NCBI GenBank assembly: GCA_965242535.1
Contig: OZ251458.1
Location: 1,860,001 to 1,924,000 of the forward strand
Reading direction: 5' to 3'
DNA: 64,000 nt
Source of the DNA: VXRD01 sp965242535
GTDB taxonomy: Bacteria > Latescibacterota > UBA2968
The position numbers and the translations under genes were made by a program. Positions 1-8,508 of the stretch are shown here, in pieces. Numbering within the stretch: the stretch's first letter is position 1; every line of letters starts with the position of its first letter. A model generated the notes under the pieces. That model made no database searches and had not been told where the DNA came from. It saw only the letters and a list, made by a program, of their open reading frames with translations.

Positions 1-63
1 AACGATCTCCAACGTCAAGGTATCATCGCTGATCTGTACACTTTGAGCGCCCACTTCTCTCAC
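1..63 (-). CDS. Possible 5' end of a CDS running off the window
   Basis: An open frame begins with GTG at 63 and stays open to base 1 (21 codons). It lies 4 bp after the stop of the isomerase gene on the same strand. An AGGT sits a few bases upstream. The visible start, VREVGAQSVQIS, is too short to assign a family. This is an inference from position and openness only. Confidence 0.3.
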   Translation of the reverse strand, partial: MREVGAQSVQISDDTLTLEIV

Positions 64-67
64 CTTT

Positions 68-880
68 TCAATACCCCGCGTTGCGGCAATACCGATACAT
101 CGCGGCGCTGCGGGTCGCTTCGCTCAGCGAATCTTCGCCCTCGTAGGGCGGCGCGCCCGGGCACGCCGTTACCCAGCGGTCGTAGCCCGTATCGCCGAGC
201 ACCTTTGCCAGCGCGGGGAAATCCAATGCCTCGGCAACGCCCACGGAAACCCATTTGGGCATGAACCGCCCGTCCTCGTCGCGCGCGATATTTTCGTCTG
301 CCCAATCCTGCAAATGCACGTAGTTGAGCTGATCGCGAAAATCGCGCAGGGATTGGGCCGCGTCGTACTCCCACAGCTGGGCGTGTGACACGTCGATGCA
401 CAATTTGGCCTTTTGCAAATGGCGCGTGTACAACTGCCAGTCCTCTTTTGAATCGACCAGCAGATTGGTGTGGATGTGATAGCTCAATTCCAAATCGTAT
501 TGCGCCGCGTACTCGGCCCACTCGTCCGCTGCTTCGGCGGATCGCGCGATGTCGTCTGCGTTGACCGCTCGGCCTTCGGGCTTGCGTCCGCTCATGTACA
601 TAAAGCAATCCACGCCCATCTCGGCGGCAAAATCGATCCGTCGCATGTTGCGCTCTCGGTGTTCCCACCCCGGAGTCTCGGGCGACCCCTGCGCGGTGTA
701 CACCGCCATGGGCAACCCCACATTGTCGCAAATTTTCCGCACCCGACCCGCCGGCCCCAACCAATCCAACGGCAAGCGGCACTCCCAACCATCCCATCCC
801 GCTTTTTTAAGGGCCTCGAGCGACCGTTCCAAATCTGGATTTTTCCACCGCAATGCACAGTATCCGAGCTTAAATGCCAT
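68..880 (-). CDS. Sugar phosphate isomerase/epimerase (xylose isomerase-like TIM barrel)
   Basis: The 270-aa protein has the AP-endonuclease-2/xylose-isomerase-like TIM-barrel layout. It starts MAFKLGYCALRW, followed by the strand motifs WDGWECRLP, LSYHIHTNL, LCIDVSHAQLW and YVHLQDWADE, which supply the Glu/His/Asp metal-ligand pattern of this family. Members isomerise or epimerise sugars, inositols or hydroxypyruvate in the cytoplasm; the substrate cannot be read here. The ATG at 880 has AAGGAG seven bases upstream, which fixes the start. It lies downstream of an enolase-superfamily gene and a beta-propeller gene on the same strand, separated by repeats, so a shared sugar-acid catabolic role is an inference. 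A second isomerase of this fold is at 42996-43760. Confidence 0.85.
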   Translation of the reverse strand: MAFKLGYCALRWKNPDLERSLEALKKAGWDGWECRLPLDWLGPAGRVRKICDNVGLPMAVYTAQGSPETPGWEHRERNMRRIDFAAEMGVDCFMYMSGRKPEGRAVNADDIARSAEAADEWAEYAAQYDLELSYHIHTNLLVDSKEDWQLYTRHLQKAKLCIDVSHAQLWEYDAAQSLRDFRDQLNYVHLQDWADENIARDEDGRFMPKWVSVGVAEALDFPALAKVLGDTGYDRWVTACPGAPPYEGEDSLSEATRSAAMYRYCRNAGY

Positions 881-944
881 GACGATCTCCTTTGAAAATC
901 AGGGAAGAGGTTTGAAAATCAGGGAAGACGGGAGAGGGAAGGCG

Positions 945-1098
945 GGAGAGGTGAAAGGCGAAAAGCGAAAAGCGAAAAGCGAAAAGCGAAAAGCGAGAGG
1001 CAAAAGGCAAGAGGCGAAAAGCGAGAGGCAAAAGGCGAAAGGCGAAAAGCGAAAAGCGAAAAGCGAAAGGCGAGAGGCGAGAGGCGAGAGGTGAAAGG
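945..1098. repeat. Purine-rich heptamer satellite (unit GAAAAGC/GAGAGGC)
   Basis: About twenty 7-bp units of the type GAAAAGC, GAGAGGC or GAAAGGC run head to tail. Read on the other strand it is the same heptamer family as the large array at 48111-48425. The tract is almost purely purine on one strand and leaves open frames in all three phases, which creates spurious ORFs. Confidence 0.9.
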
Positions 1099-1131
1099 GC
1101 CGCCCAACCCCTCTCGCTTCTCGTATGCCTT

Positions 1132-1296
1132 AGAAGCCATCTAAAAACTCGGGCCGCCATTGAGAGAGTCGCAAAAGCATTCACTTTTCGCAGGTCAAAA
1201 CCGTACAGACCGCGAAAATAGGATGCCTTGATTCCCCCCTTCCTCGCAGGAAGGGGGCCCAGGGGGGTAGGTCCCGATAATTTTTAGATGGCTTCT
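1132..1296. mobile_element. R2 MITE-like element, copy 1
   Basis: This 165-bp element is bounded by a 16-bp perfect terminal inverted repeat, AGAAGCCATCTAAAAA, and codes for nothing. The body holds a G-rich/C-rich hairpin (CCCCCCTTCCTCGCAGGAAGGGGG). Copies occur at 7291-7445, 36750-36809 (left part only) and 57527-57690 (split by an IS). No transposase with these ends is visible in the window. Confidence 0.85.
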
Positions 1297-1640
1297 TGGG
1301 GTGGTGTCGGGCGGCTTCTTCCGTCTTCCGGGGTTGAATGTTCGGACAGGCACGGGGGCCTGTCCCTACCATCTTCCGTCTCCCGTCTCCCGTCTTACGC
1401 CTTACCTCTTCCGTCTTCCGTCTTCCGCCTTTCCGCCTTTCCGCCTTACCTCTTCCGTCTCCCGTCTCCCGTCTCCCCGCCTTCCGGGGTTGAATGTTCG
1501 GACAGGCACGAGGCCTGTCCCTACCATCTTCCCTCTCCCGCCTTCCCTCTTGCGTCTCCCGTCTTGCGTCTTCCCTCTTGCGTCTCCCGTCTCCCCGCCT
1601 TTCCGTCTCCCGTCTCCCCGCCTTTTCCAAATAATTCCCG
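1297..1640. repeat. Pyrimidine-rich tract with two R4 palindromes
   Basis: Irregular CGTCTCCC/CGTCTTCC repeats fill the interval and run into the 3' end of the enolase-superfamily gene. Two copies of a roughly 32-bp sequence (near 1316 and 1481) end in R4 palindromes at 1344-1365 and 1500-1520: arms GGACAGGC and GCCTGTCC around a 4-6 nt loop, followed by CTAC. The same palindrome recurs at 3619, 48077, 56142 and 59391. Confidence 0.8.
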
Positions 1641-2861
1641 ATAGGCGCGATCAAACGCCGCTGAGCCATCGTCCAATTTCAGTTCCAGGCGAATGCCCGG
1701 CAAAAATCCCGTCAGTCGGCCGGCTGAAAAATCGTCGCGATAGCGGCCATCGGCGTAATGCGTCTCGCGGCCATCGGGCCAGTATATCGTGTGGATCTGG
1801 CGTTTCTCGGCGAGCTTAAAATCCGGATCGACGCGGTACCGCTCGATCACATCCCAATCCAGTTCAACGCCCAATCCCGGCGCGGTGGGCACGCGGATGT
1901 GCCCGCCTTTCACGTCGAAATTTTCGATGAGCGGATGCGCCCAAATATTCACACACGGAATCGCGGGCCAGCGCGCATGGGACAGCACCGCGCCGAGATG
2001 CACGCCCCACATCGTGGTCAGGCCCGATCCCACCAGTTGCAGCCAGAACGGCAAATTCGCCTCGGCGGCCAGCGTGCCCTGTTTGATCACGCGACTCGCG
2101 CCGCCGCCGATGACAAACCCGTCGCACACGCCCTCGCGCACCGCCATCATGAAGGGCGGGTTGCCAAAGTGCATGGCGATTGGGCTGGCGATCTTTTGGC
2201 GCAACAGCGCGTTGCCCGCCACGTCGTTTTGCGGAATCGGCGTCTCGACCATCGCCAACTGGCGATACTTATCCTCCAAGCGTCGAATCAAGGGCGCGGC
2301 CTGATCAACGCCCAACAGCAGGGCATTGAAATCCGCATCGATCATAAAATAATCCGGCGCGGATTGCGCGATGGCCTCGAATTGTTCCTCCGGATAAAAC
2401 CACGGACGCGCCTTGACCTTCATCGTCGTAAATCCGTGATTCGCGGCGGCCCGCGCTTCCATCGCCCATTCTTCGGGCGTGCGGTCTTGCGCCCACCACG
2501 ACACCGGGCAAGACGCGCGATGTTGCACCCCCATCAACTTGTGACACGGCACGCCGAGGGTTTTGCCCGCCGCGTCAAAAAGGGCCATTTGCAACCCCGC
2601 GCCCAAGGTGTCATCCCACAAAAAGTCAAACGGGTTTTTCCCGCGCACCCGAGCGAATTGCCTCTCGTTGGACTGCCCCCACGTATAGCGCGTCAAGGTT
2701 TCGCCATACCCGATCACGCCTGCCTTAGTCGTCACTTTGCACACATCCACGAGCGACCAAAACGGCACGCGAATCTGCTTCACCACGGCACAGCGCGGAT
2801 GAAACGGCACGCGCAACAAGATGTGTTCGACCTCTGCGATTTCACACTTTCGAGCGGTCAT
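1521..2861 (-). CDS. Mandelate racemase/muconate lactonizing enzyme-like (enolase superfamily)
   Basis: The 446-aa protein belongs to the mandelate racemase/muconate lactonizing branch of the enolase superfamily, cytoplasmic enzymes that abstract a proton alpha to a carboxylate. An N-terminal capping domain is followed by a barrel with TMKVKA (the KxK acid/base motif), IDADFN (first metal Asp) and VETPIP (second metal Glu). The expected third acidic ligand appears as MHFGNPP, so metal binding may differ. GFVIGGGASRVIKQ follows. The last 35 or so residues, rich in G, R, K and E, are encoded by the pyrimidine tract and look like a satellite-derived extension. It sits 34 bp downstream of the beta-propeller gene in the same direction, probably as one transcript. 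The substrate is unknown. Confidence 0.8.
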   Translation of the reverse strand: MTARKCEIAEVEHILLRVPFHPRCAVVKQIRVPFWSLVDVCKVTTKAGVIGYGETLTRYTWGQSNERQFARVRGKNPFDFLWDDTLGAGLQMALFDAAGKTLGVPCHKLMGVQHRASCPVSWWAQDRTPEEWAMEARAAANHGFTTMKVKARPWFYPEEQFEAIAQSAPDYFMIDADFNALLLGVDQAAPLIRRLEDKYRQLAMVETPIPQNDVAGNALLRQKIASPIAMHFGNPPFMMAVREGVCDGFVIGGGASRVIKQGTLAAEANLPFWLQLVGSGLTTMWGVHLGAVLSHARWPAIPCVNIWAHPLIENFDVKGGHIRVPTAPGLGVELDWDVIERYRVDPDFKLAEKRQIHTIYWPDGRETHYADGRYRDDFSAGRLTGFLPGIRLELKLDDGSAAFDRAYRELFGKGGETGDGKAGRRETQEGRRKTGDARGKAGEGRW

Positions 2862-2895
2862 GGAAAACGCTCCTTTGTGGGAATGCGATTGTCTT

Positions 2896-3570
2896 TCACG
2901 CGACGATCAACCGACCGATATCCCGGTTATGGGCGTCGCAGTACCAAAGGACGCCGTCGTGCATGGTCAAGCCGTGGACTTCGTCCGGCGCTTGCACGCG
3001 GATGACGTCATACACCCGCCCGTCTGCGGTATCGAGCAAGTTCACCGTGCCTGCCGACGTGTCTGCGACCCACAATTTGTCTCCTTCCCATGCCAAGCCG
3101 TGGTTGCGGAGGCCCGGCGTTCTAAATGCGCGTTCCTCGGTCCAAGTTTGGGCATCCACCACATGGACGTGTTGCGACGGGGGAGACGCGATGTAAATTT
3201 TGCCATCGCGCCATTCCAAGCCGTGCGCCCCGGTTGCTGTCGCGCCTTCTATGCCTTCGCGCCACGAGGCGATGCGGACGCCTGGAGACTCGTACTTTGC
3301 AAGGGTTTTCCCGGTTGCCATGTCGAGTTTGGCGATCTGCAATTCAAACGTGGATGCGACCCACACATGCCCGCCGCCGAGCGTAATCCCGCTCGAGTGA
3401 TCCGTATCCGTCTGCGCCTCAAACAGCACCTCGCCCGTTTCCCAATCCACTTTGTAGATTTTCAAATCCACCTGATCGATGATCCACAACCCATCGCCCG
3501 CGGCCTGCAACCCATTGGGCTGCGGTCCCGGACTCTTGAACCGCTTCTCGACTCGCGCTATTTTGATCAT
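2896..3570 (-). CDS. NHL/SMP-30-like beta-propeller protein
   Basis: The 224-aa protein consists of repeated blades with the pattern GDGLWIID..IYKVDWETGE, GGHVWVAS..IAKLDMATGK, DGKIYIAS..VHVVDAQTW, GDKLWVAD..VNLLDTADG, typical of YncE/NHL or SMP-30-like beta-propellers. No signal peptide is visible. Propellers of this type bind ligands or act as lactonases, but the metal-binding residues of SMP-30 gluconolactonase cannot be confirmed. GGAG lies eight bases before the ATG at 3570. It is first in an apparent operon with the enolase-superfamily gene 34 bp downstream, which is consistent with a role in sugar-acid metabolism (inference). Confidence 0.7.
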   Translation of the reverse strand: MIKIARVEKRFKSPGPQPNGLQAAGDGLWIIDQVDLKIYKVDWETGEVLFEAQTDTDHSSGITLGGGHVWVASTFELQIAKLDMATGKTLAKYESPGVRIASWREGIEGATATGAHGLEWRDGKIYIASPPSQHVHVVDAQTWTEERAFRTPGLRNHGLAWEGDKLWVADTSAGTVNLLDTADGRVYDVIRVQAPDEVHGLTMHDGVLWYCDAHNRDIGRLIVA

Positions 3571-3979
3571 GGTCTGGCTCCTATTTCGTATTGGATGGTC
3601 TGCCGCTCTTGCAGCTTCGGACAGGCACGGGGGCCTGTCCCTACGGCGGAGTGGTCAGGTTGCCTTCCGTCTCCCCTCTCCCGTCTCCCCTCTCCCGTCT
3701 TCCCTCTTTCAGGCACGGGGCCTGTCCCTACGGCGGAGTGGTCGGGTTGCCTTCCGTCTTCCCTCTCCCGTCTCCCGTTTTCCCTTTTTTACTCACGGGG
3801 GCCTGTCCCTACGATTGATAGGACAGGGCGGCGGGGCGGACTGACCGTTGCCTTTTGCACCTTTTGCACCTTTTGCACCTTTTGCACCTTTTGCACCTTT
3901 TGCACCTTTTGTGCCTTTTGTGGCTAACCGCCTCTTCCCTCTCCCGTCTCCCGTCTTCCCTCTCCCCGCCTCTCGCCTC
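3571..3979. repeat. Intergenic low-complexity region with R4 palindromes and a 9-mer array
   Basis: No gene is seen. The region has a full R4 palindrome at 3619-3640 and two shortened ones near 3711 and 3797. It also holds CGTCTCCC-type pyrimidine tracts and a tandem array of about eight CTTTTGCAC nonamers at 3851-3920. The array ends in GTGCCTTTTGTGGCTAA, a phrase found next to R3 elements elsewhere. Confidence 0.8.
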
Positions 3980-5686
3980 TCAATACGTCCGTTCTTCCGG
4001 TTGCCAGCGCGTGAGGGTCGCGGGCAGGTACTCGATGCGGGGGTCGCCATCTGTGCGATAGGCGAGGGAGTGGTTGAGGAAGTTTTCGTCGTCGCGATCT
4101 TCGCAATCTGAACGCGCGTGCGACCCTCGGGACTCGCGGCGCAAAAGGGCCGAGTGTGCGAGCCCTTCGGCCACGTCGAGCATGTAACCCAACTCGAGGG
4201 CGTTGACGAGTTCGGTATTGAAAACGTGCGAGTGGTCGTCTATGGCGACATTTTCATAGCGTTCTTTGAGCGTGCGAATGGCGTCGCAGGTGGCTTTGAG
4301 CGCGTCTTCGGTGCGGAAAATCCCCGCGCCTTCTTCCATTGTTTTGCGGAGATCATCGCGGATATGGGCCACGCGCTCTGTGCCCTCGTTGCCAAAAAAC
4401 TGGGTTTCGATGCGCCGTTGCTCGTCCTGTGCCATTTTGTTCATCAAGTCCGAATCCGCAAACTCGGTATCCGCAGCGCGTTGTGCGGCCGCTTTGCCCG
4501 CGCGCGCGCCGAAGACCAAGCACTCGGTCAGCGAGTTGGACCCCAAGCGATTGGCGCCGTTGAGGCTGACGCAAGCGGCTTCGCCTGCGGCGTAAAGGCC
4601 CGGGATCGGCGTCGCGCCGTGGATGTCGGTATGCACGCCGCCCATGCAGTAGTGGACCACCGGACGCACGGGAATGGGTTCATACACCGGATCGATGCCC
4701 ACGTAATTGCGGGTGAGTTCGCGCACAAAGGGCAGTTTTTCGTCGATGACTTTTTCGCCCAAGTGCCGAAGGTCGAGGTGGACGTAGCTCCCATCCGGCC
4801 CTTCAAAAACATTGCCCTTGCCCTGTTCAAAAATAAAGGAACGCGAGAGGATGTCGCGCGGCCCCAGTTCCATTTTGCCGGGGACGTATTCGCTCAAGTA
4901 GCGTTCGCCTTTGCTGTTGACGAGATGCCCGCCCTCGCCCCGCGACGCTTCGGTCATGAGGATGCCGGTGCCGGGCAAGCCCGTGGGGTGGTACTGCACG
5001 AACTCGAGGTCTTTCAAGGGACAGCCAATGCGGTAGGCAAGGGCCATGCCGTCGCCGTTTTTGATGGCGGCATTGGTGGTAAATGGAAAAATTTTGCCCG
5101 CGCCGCCCGTGCAGATGATGACGGATTTGGCGGCGATGGCACAAATGTCGCCCGATCGGATGTCGAGGGCTGTGACGCCGCACACCCGGCCGTCGTCGAC
5201 GAGCAACGAGGTGACGAACCATTCGTCGTAGCGGGTGATGGCGTCGTATTTGAGGGAGGTTTGAAAGAGGGCGTGCAGCATGTGGAAGCCGGTTTTGTCG
5301 GCGGCATAGAGCGTGCGTTTGACGCTCATGCCACCAAAGGCGCGGACGCTCACGCGACCGTCTTCATCGCGGCTCCAGGGGCACCCCCAGTGCTCGAGTT
5401 GGATGACCTCGTCAACGGCTTCTTTGACAAAGGCTTCGACCACGTCTTGATCCGCCAAGAAGTCGCTGCCCTTGATGGTGTCGTAGGCGTGCAAATCCAA
5501 GTTGTCGTCTTCGCGCATGACCGCGGCCGTGCCCCCTTCGGCAGAGACCGTGTGGCTCCGCATGGGATAGACTTTGGAGACCACGCCGATATCGGCGCCG
5601 CGATACGCTTCCGATGCGGCGATAGCAGCGCGCAACCCGGCCCCACCGCCCCCTACTAAGAGCACGTCGTGTTTGGGGATGTTCAT
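3980..5686 (-). CDS. sdhA: Succinate dehydrogenase/fumarate reductase flavoprotein subunit
   Basis: The 568-aa FAD subunit oxidises succinate or reduces fumarate. The N-terminal dinucleotide fold shows GGGGAGLRAAIAA. The covalent-FAD His lies in RSHTVSAEGG. The substrate region has HPTGLPGTGILMTEASRGEGG, and the C-terminal Arg-rich RESRGSHAR motif is present. Length is normal. GAGG precedes the ATG at 5686. No iron-sulfur (sdhB) or membrane anchor (sdhC/D) gene is adjacent: downstream is repeat sequence, upstream a lipoprotein gene. The remaining subunits must lie elsewhere, or this is a stand-alone paralogue. Sequence alone does not separate SdhA from FrdA. Confidence 0.93.
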   Translation of the reverse strand: MNIPKHDVLLVGGGGAGLRAAIAASEAYRGADIGVVSKVYPMRSHTVSAEGGTAAVMREDDNLDLHAYDTIKGSDFLADQDVVEAFVKEAVDEVIQLEHWGCPWSRDEDGRVSVRAFGGMSVKRTLYAADKTGFHMLHALFQTSLKYDAITRYDEWFVTSLLVDDGRVCGVTALDIRSGDICAIAAKSVIICTGGAGKIFPFTTNAAIKNGDGMALAYRIGCPLKDLEFVQYHPTGLPGTGILMTEASRGEGGHLVNSKGERYLSEYVPGKMELGPRDILSRSFIFEQGKGNVFEGPDGSYVHLDLRHLGEKVIDEKLPFVRELTRNYVGIDPVYEPIPVRPVVHYCMGGVHTDIHGATPIPGLYAAGEAACVSLNGANRLGSNSLTECLVFGARAGKAAAQRAADTEFADSDLMNKMAQDEQRRIETQFFGNEGTERVAHIRDDLRKTMEEGAGIFRTEDALKATCDAIRTLKERYENVAIDDHSHVFNTELVNALELGYMLDVAEGLAHSALLRRESRGSHARSDCEDRDDENFLNHSLAYRTDGDPRIEYLPATLTRWQPEERTY

Positions 5687-5800
5687 AAATACCTCTTCAT
5701 TGTGGTTTGGAAAGAACGAGGCTCATGATACCTTTCTCCGCTCATGTCGTCAATGGGAAAATAGAAACGCGGTTCGCCGCTCGCCTCAATCCGGACGCCC

Positions 5801-6226
5801 CTAACCCTCGGTCTCGGCGATGCTGAACAGGGAAATATCGGCCTCGATCGCGACGGCATTTGCCCCCCTGTTGCTAAAAACGACATAGTAGGTATCGCTG
5901 TCTTCAATGGGCAGGCGAAAGGTCTCGCCAGCGGTGTTGCCCGGGCTGTAAAGCACGTCGGGTTCTCCGCCCGCTTGCCAGGCCCGAAACTCGGATTCGT
6001 TCATCACTGCCATTTGCACGGTGCCGTTCTCAACGCTGAACTCGCCTTGCAGAATGACGTTTTGCTGTGTGTCTGTATCGACTGTGAAGCGGAATTGGAT
6101 GTAACTCCCAGCCGGCAGGTCGATGGTTTGATCCACGACGGGTTGGCCCGAATTGGCGGGGTTGTCATCGCCGCATCCGGCAATGGCGAATGTCAGACAC
6201 AAAACAAGGGCGATTTTTTTCATCAT
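5801..6226 (-). CDS. Predicted lipoprotein
   Basis: The 141-aa protein has a type II signal peptide: MMKK, a hydrophobic stretch, then lipobox AIAGC with Cys18, so it should be lipidated and exported. The mature part is mostly beta-type, with LPAGSYIQFRFTVDTDT and a region near TYYVVFSNRGANAV that resembles bacterial pre-peptidase C-terminal-like beta-sandwiches; no family is firmly recognised. AGGAAG precedes the first of two in-frame ATGs. It is 114 bp upstream of sdhA on the same strand. Confidence 0.7.
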   Translation of the reverse strand: MMKKIALVLCLTFAIAGCGDDNPANSGQPVVDQTIDLPAGSYIQFRFTVDTDTQQNVILQGEFSVENGTVQMAVMNESEFRAWQAGGEPDVLYSPGNTAGETFRLPIEDSDTYYVVFSNRGANAVAIEADISLFSIAETEG

Positions 6227-6364
6227 TTTCTTCCTAAGGCAAAGGGTAAGGATCGAACGAACGAGCGGTTTTTAGCGTTGCGAGGGCCATATCAGAATGG
6301 ATTTTCAAAAAAGATAAGTTCCCAATCTGACAAATGAGACAGGCGTTTTTACGCGCTCTGCAAA

Positions 6365-7132
6365 TCAAAGCCTGTGCATGTGGAATCCACCGTCAACCGG
6401 GATTCCCGCGCCGGTTGTGAAATCGAAATATCCAAGGGCAATGGCCGCGACTGCTTTGCCGATGTCTTCGGGTTGCCCCCACCTGCGAATGGGGGTTAGG
6501 CCATCGGCGATTAGGGCGTCGTATTTTTTTTTGACTGGCCCGGTCATGTCGGTCTGGATGATCCCCGGTTGAATCTCATTGACCGGGATGCCGCATTCTG
6601 CGAGGCGGGCGGCGAACAAGCGCGTCATCATGCTCAATCCGGCTTTTGAGACGCAGTATTCCCCGCGCGCTGTCGACGCGGTATAAGCCGAGATGGACGT
6701 AATGACGACAATGCGCGGCGTTTGAATTTTTCCCCGTTCTTTGAGCGCGATCATGTGATTTGCCGCGTATTGGGTCAAAAAATATGGGCCTTTGAGGTTG
6801 GTATCCATCACTTCTTCATAACTTTCGGGCGTGGCTTCGAGGATGTCGGCGCGCACCTGCGGGGCGATGCCGGCGTTGTTGACGAGCATATCGAGGCGAC
6901 CAAAGGCCGTGAGCGTTGTATCCACGAGGCGTTTGCCGTCTTCGATGCGCGTTATATCGCCCTGACAAATCTGGACGTTTTGCCCGCGTTCCCGAATCCC
7001 GGCTGCGGTTTCTTCTGCCGCTGCGCGATTGCCCGCGTAGTTGACCAAAATGTCGTAGCCCACATCGGCGAGGCAAAACGCAATGCCCCTGCCAATCCCC
7101 CTGCTGGATCCCGTGACGAGTGCTGCTGGCAT
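6365..7132 (-). CDS. Short-chain dehydrogenase/reductase (SDR)
   Basis: The 255-aa classical SDR is a cytoplasmic NAD(P)-dependent oxidoreductase. It carries the cofactor motif TGSSRGIGRG, then NNAG, the catalytic Ser in VVITSISAYT and YCVSK (YxxxK), and ends in the common tail GAGIPVDGGFHMHRL. The start was set at 7132 because GGGAGG stands just upstream; 44 additional in-frame residues upstream look non-coding. The YNRGK-type extension is therefore rejected. The substrate is not predictable; family relatives include 3-ketoacyl reductases and sugar dehydrogenases. Confidence 0.88.
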   Translation of the reverse strand: MPAALVTGSSRGIGRGIAFCLADVGYDILVNYAGNRAAAEETAAGIRERGQNVQICQGDITRIEDGKRLVDTTLTAFGRLDMLVNNAGIAPQVRADILEATPESYEEVMDTNLKGPYFLTQYAANHMIALKERGKIQTPRIVVITSISAYTASTARGEYCVSKAGLSMMTRLFAARLAECGIPVNEIQPGIIQTDMTGPVKKKYDALIADGLTPIRRWGQPEDIGKAVAAIALGYFDFTTGAGIPVDGGFHMHRL

Positions 7133-7234
7133 GTGCCCTCCCTTTTTTACTGTCCAAAACTTCCCGCCCATAAAATACCACATCTGGCGATAAGTGCAAA
7201 GGAGGGGCATGCCCTTTGCTTTTTGCCGATTCGG

Positions 7235-7263
7235 TTGACAAATGGGCTTCCCGCGATTATACA
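7235..7263 (+). promoter_or_regulatory. Sigma-70-type promoter
   Basis: TTGACA at 7235-7240 and TATACA at 7258-7263 are separated by exactly 17 bp. It points toward the R2 copy, the PIN remnant and the phospholipase-C-like gene, so it may be the original promoter of the broken toxin unit. Confidence 0.6.
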
Positions 7264-7290
7264 TGGGCTATCGACCTTTTATCGCCCCTT

Positions 7291-7445
7291 AGAAGCCATC
7301 TAAAAACTCGGACCGCCATTGAGAGAGTCGCAAAAACATTCGCTTTTCGCAGATTAAAACCCAAGAATAAGGGCCTTTATTCCCCCTTTCCTCCTTAGGA
7401 AAGGGGGCTAGGGGGTTAGGTCCCAATAATTTTTAGACAGCTTCT
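7291..7445. mobile_element. R2 MITE-like element, copy 2
   Basis: This 155-bp copy starts AGAAGCCATCTAAAAA and ends in a slightly altered inverted repeat (TTTTTAGACAGCTTCT). Its right end abuts the first readable codon of the PIN-domain remnant, so the insertion probably removed the toxin's start. Confidence 0.85.
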
Positions 7446-7718
7446 TAGCACGGCAGAACGCGCAACTTAGATATGACGTGAGCACAGCCGTTCGGTTTTT
7501 CAACTTTATGGAGCGCGCTCGAGAGACAGATGTTCTGGCCGTCGTAGAAATTGACGGCGCCATGTTCCAAGAAGCCAAGCGGCTTTTTCGCCAATGCGAT
7601 TCGGCGAAATTATCATTCGGTCTGTCAAAAGCATAAAATCTCCGAGGCGTTTGGTCGGCATTTTGCGACGATGGGCATATCTTTGATCGAGTCGGTGGTC
7701 GCCTCAGATTTTGATTGA
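7445..7718 (+). pseudogene. PIN-domain (VapC-like) toxin remnant
   Basis: From 7445 the plus strand reads LARQNAQLRYDVSTAVRFF, later VVEIDGAMFQEAKRLF and SAKLSFGL. After a frameshift it continues KISEAFGRHFATMGISLIES and stops at 7718. This matches the C-terminal two thirds of VapC-type PIN ribonucleases (A-x-LF, D/K-LSF, and the late DRHF motif, here GRHF). The start is missing where R2 copy 2 ends and the frame is broken, so it should be inactive. No antitoxin gene is visible. Confidence 0.5.
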
Positions 7719-7731
7719 GAAGGGAAAACGG

Positions 7732-8484
7732 ATGCCTCGCGGTCGGTGTCATTTCGCGCTGTTGCTCAAATTGCAGGCGCGTCTCGCGCACGAATTGCCC
7801 GAACTGGGCGCATTAACCGAGCGGTATTTGCCGGACTTTTTGGCCGGGTCTATGGCCCCCGATGCGATGCGTTCGCTGGGCAATTTGGGCAAGTACGAAT
7901 CGCATTTTTACTCGGAAGACCGCCGCGAGACCTGGGGCAAATCCGTGCCCGGCATGTTTGAAACGCATCCCGATCTCGCCGATGATCAGACGCTGGCCCC
8001 ACCTGACCGCGTGTTGCTGATGGGATACATCTCGCATCTGACGGCGGATGAGGCGTTTCGAGATGTGGTGACCATTCGCGTCCACGGCATTGAAGACTGG
8101 CGGCCCATTATCGGCGGGTTGTGGTCTTATGTAGATGAACTCCCCATCGATCACCCAAACCTCGGCGGGGTGCTGGATCGATTTGATGGGCATGGAAACG
8201 TGGGCTTTATCGACCGAAAAACCACCGATCGATTTTTGAGACGCGCCCGCGGATGGGCCAAAAGCGCGGACCCGGTCGTTCACGAGCGGGTCTTTCTCAA
8301 AATGACCGGGCAGTCCATGTCCGATGCGGATGTGAAAAAGCGTCTCGCGGAAAACCGAGCGCGGGCCGAGGCGTTTTTCGATGAGCACATCAAATCGCGC
8401 TTTGTCGCTGAAGCCATCGCGCGGGCAAGCGATGAGATCGAGAAATTCGTCAATCGGGCGTATATCGGAAAATCGCTCATCTGA
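7732..8484 (+). CDS. Zinc-dependent phospholipase C-like protein
   Basis: The protein has 250 aa if translation begins at the ATG at 7732 (GAGAAGGGA eight bases upstream); a TTG at 7711 would add seven residues. It matches the zinc-dependent phospholipase C/S1-P1 nuclease-like pattern: an early His (RCHFALL), FLAGSMAPDAMRS, a central His (ESHFYSED) and YISHLTADEAF. These His/Asp positions are the expected metal ligands. No signal peptide is visible, so it is probably cytoplasmic. Bacterial homologues are mostly uncharacterised, so the activity is inferred from the motif. Confidence 0.6.
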   Translation: MPRGRCHFALLLKLQARLAHELPELGALTERYLPDFLAGSMAPDAMRSLGNLGKYESHFYSEDRRETWGKSVPGMFETHPDLADDQTLAPPDRVLLMGYISHLTADEAFRDVVTIRVHGIEDWRPIIGGLWSYVDELPIDHPNLGGVLDRFDGHGNVGFIDRKTTDRFLRRARGWAKSADPVVHERVFLKMTGQSMSDADVKKRLAENRARAEAFFDEHIKSRFVAEAIARASDEIEKFVNRAYIGKSLI

Positions 8485-8508
8485 CGAGCGACATCGCTCC
8501 TGCGGGTC

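Noticed and set aside
4118..5659. Long plus-strand frame opposite sdhA
   Set aside because: Antisense shadow of a well-recognised gene in GC-rich DNA; no family features. The same holds for the frames opposite leuA (12428-13882) and comEC (24655-26355).
7408..7791. Minus-strand ORF of 127 codons
   Set aside because: It covers the R2 element and the opposite strand of the PIN remnant; no start signal or domain.
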